A program made the position numbers and the translations under genes. A stretch of 64,000 nt of DNA from NCBI RefSeq assembly GCF_001482365.1, contig NZ_CP013254.1, positions 2,666,001 to 2,730,000 of the forward strand, in the 5' to 3' direction. Below, piece after piece: positions 63,833-64,000 of the stretch. How positions within the stretch are numbered: position 1 is the stretch's first letter; each line of letters opens with the position of its first letter. The stretch is from Kocuria flava. GTDB taxonomy: Bacteria > Actinomycetota > Actinomycetes > Actinomycetales > Micrococcaceae. The notes under the pieces were generated by a model. That model saw nothing but the letters and a program-made list of their open reading frames with translations. It did not search any database and was not told the DNA's origin.

Positions 63833-64000
63833 TCAGGCGGGCACGAGGGAGCGGAACCACAGCGCGGTCTCGACGTCGTCCGCGTCGGGGGCGGCCCGCC
63901 CCTCGAGGTCGGCGAGCGTCCACGCCACGCGCAGGACGCGCTGGTGCCCGCGGGCGGTGAGCTCGCCCCGGTCCATGGCCCGCTCCAGCGGCGCGGTGAC
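63833..64000 (-). CDS. YifB/ComM-type Mg-chelatase-like ATPase, C-terminal end only
   Basis: The final 55 residues of a gene that continues beyond the right window edge. RGELTARGHQRVLRVAWTLADLEGR matches the conserved C-terminus of the YifB/ComM family (LTARGxxRVLRVARTIADL), helicase-like AAA+ proteins linked to DNA uptake and branch migration. The N-terminal Lon-like and AAA+ parts are not visible. Its position upstream of dprA agrees with the assignment. Confidence 0.85.
   Translation of the reverse strand, partial: VTAPLERAMDRGELTARGHQRVLRVAWTLADLEGRAAPDADDVETALWFRSLVPA

Overview
The window is a very GC-rich (roughly 73-75%) bacterial chromosome segment with dense, mostly short-spaced genes, GTG starts, GTGA/ATGA stop-start overlaps and TAnnnT -10 boxes placed directly before start codons. 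The gene content is actinobacterial: an RNase E with long disordered flanks, paired clpP1/clpP2, an actinobacterial ileS T-box leader, GlbO-type truncated haemoglobin, MptB mannosyltransferase, DUF3052, DUF3145, DUF4233 and a PucR-type FasR in front of a FAS-II operon. The protein sequences look most like Micrococcaceae, probably Kocuria or a near relative. That assignment is recognition, not a database result. Everything looks like core chromosome; I see no prophage, transposase, CRISPR array, toxin-antitoxin pair or defence island.

Layout. 1-1500 (minus): rplU-rpmA-obg. 1725-4990 (minus): a TPP riboswitch driving thiM-thiE-thiD/tenA (thiamine salvage). 5228-8959 (minus): rne. 9412-16860: a VKOR-family membrane protein (plus), then ndk, a DUF4233 membrane protein, folC, ileS with its T-box, and a short-chain dehydrogenase (all minus). 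17014-19650: valS (plus). 19785-24948 (minus): a DsbA-like thiol protein, then clpX, clpP2, clpP1 and tig (proteostasis). 25053-27366: tRNA-Pro, tRNA-Gly, then about 1.1 kb of repeats (six 71-bp terminator-like units, a 72-bp perfect palindrome, a degenerate 52-bp array), a methyltransferase and an 18-bp repeat.

27366-36991: a Nei-type glycosylase and rpiB (minus), pepN-glbO (plus), an unknown protein and a hotdog thioesterase (minus), tesB (plus), ettA and an SSB-like protein (minus). 37236-42216: a small unknown protein, tRNA-Arg, mptB, orn, tRNA-His, def and yaaA. 42343-46648: the divergent lysE/lysG pair, RNase P RNA, the zinc-ribbon/Nif3 pair and msrA. 46783-50154: cysK-cysE (cysteine synthesis), gnd and tRNA-Val. 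50274-52128 (minus): sirtuin, peroxiredoxin, DUF3052. 52509-60554 (plus): aceE, then fasR-fabD-fabH-acpP-fabF, which links acetyl-CoA production to type II fatty acid synthesis. 60778-64000 (minus): DUF3145, xerC, dprA and the end of a YifB/ComM-type ATPase.

The least explained part is the repeat block at 25.4-26.3 kb. The most general observation is a set of about a dozen probably leaderless genes whose -10 box lies exactly 7-9 nt before the start codon. Two -10 boxes in the window (for ndk and xerC) also reuse the upstream gene's TAG stop codon.
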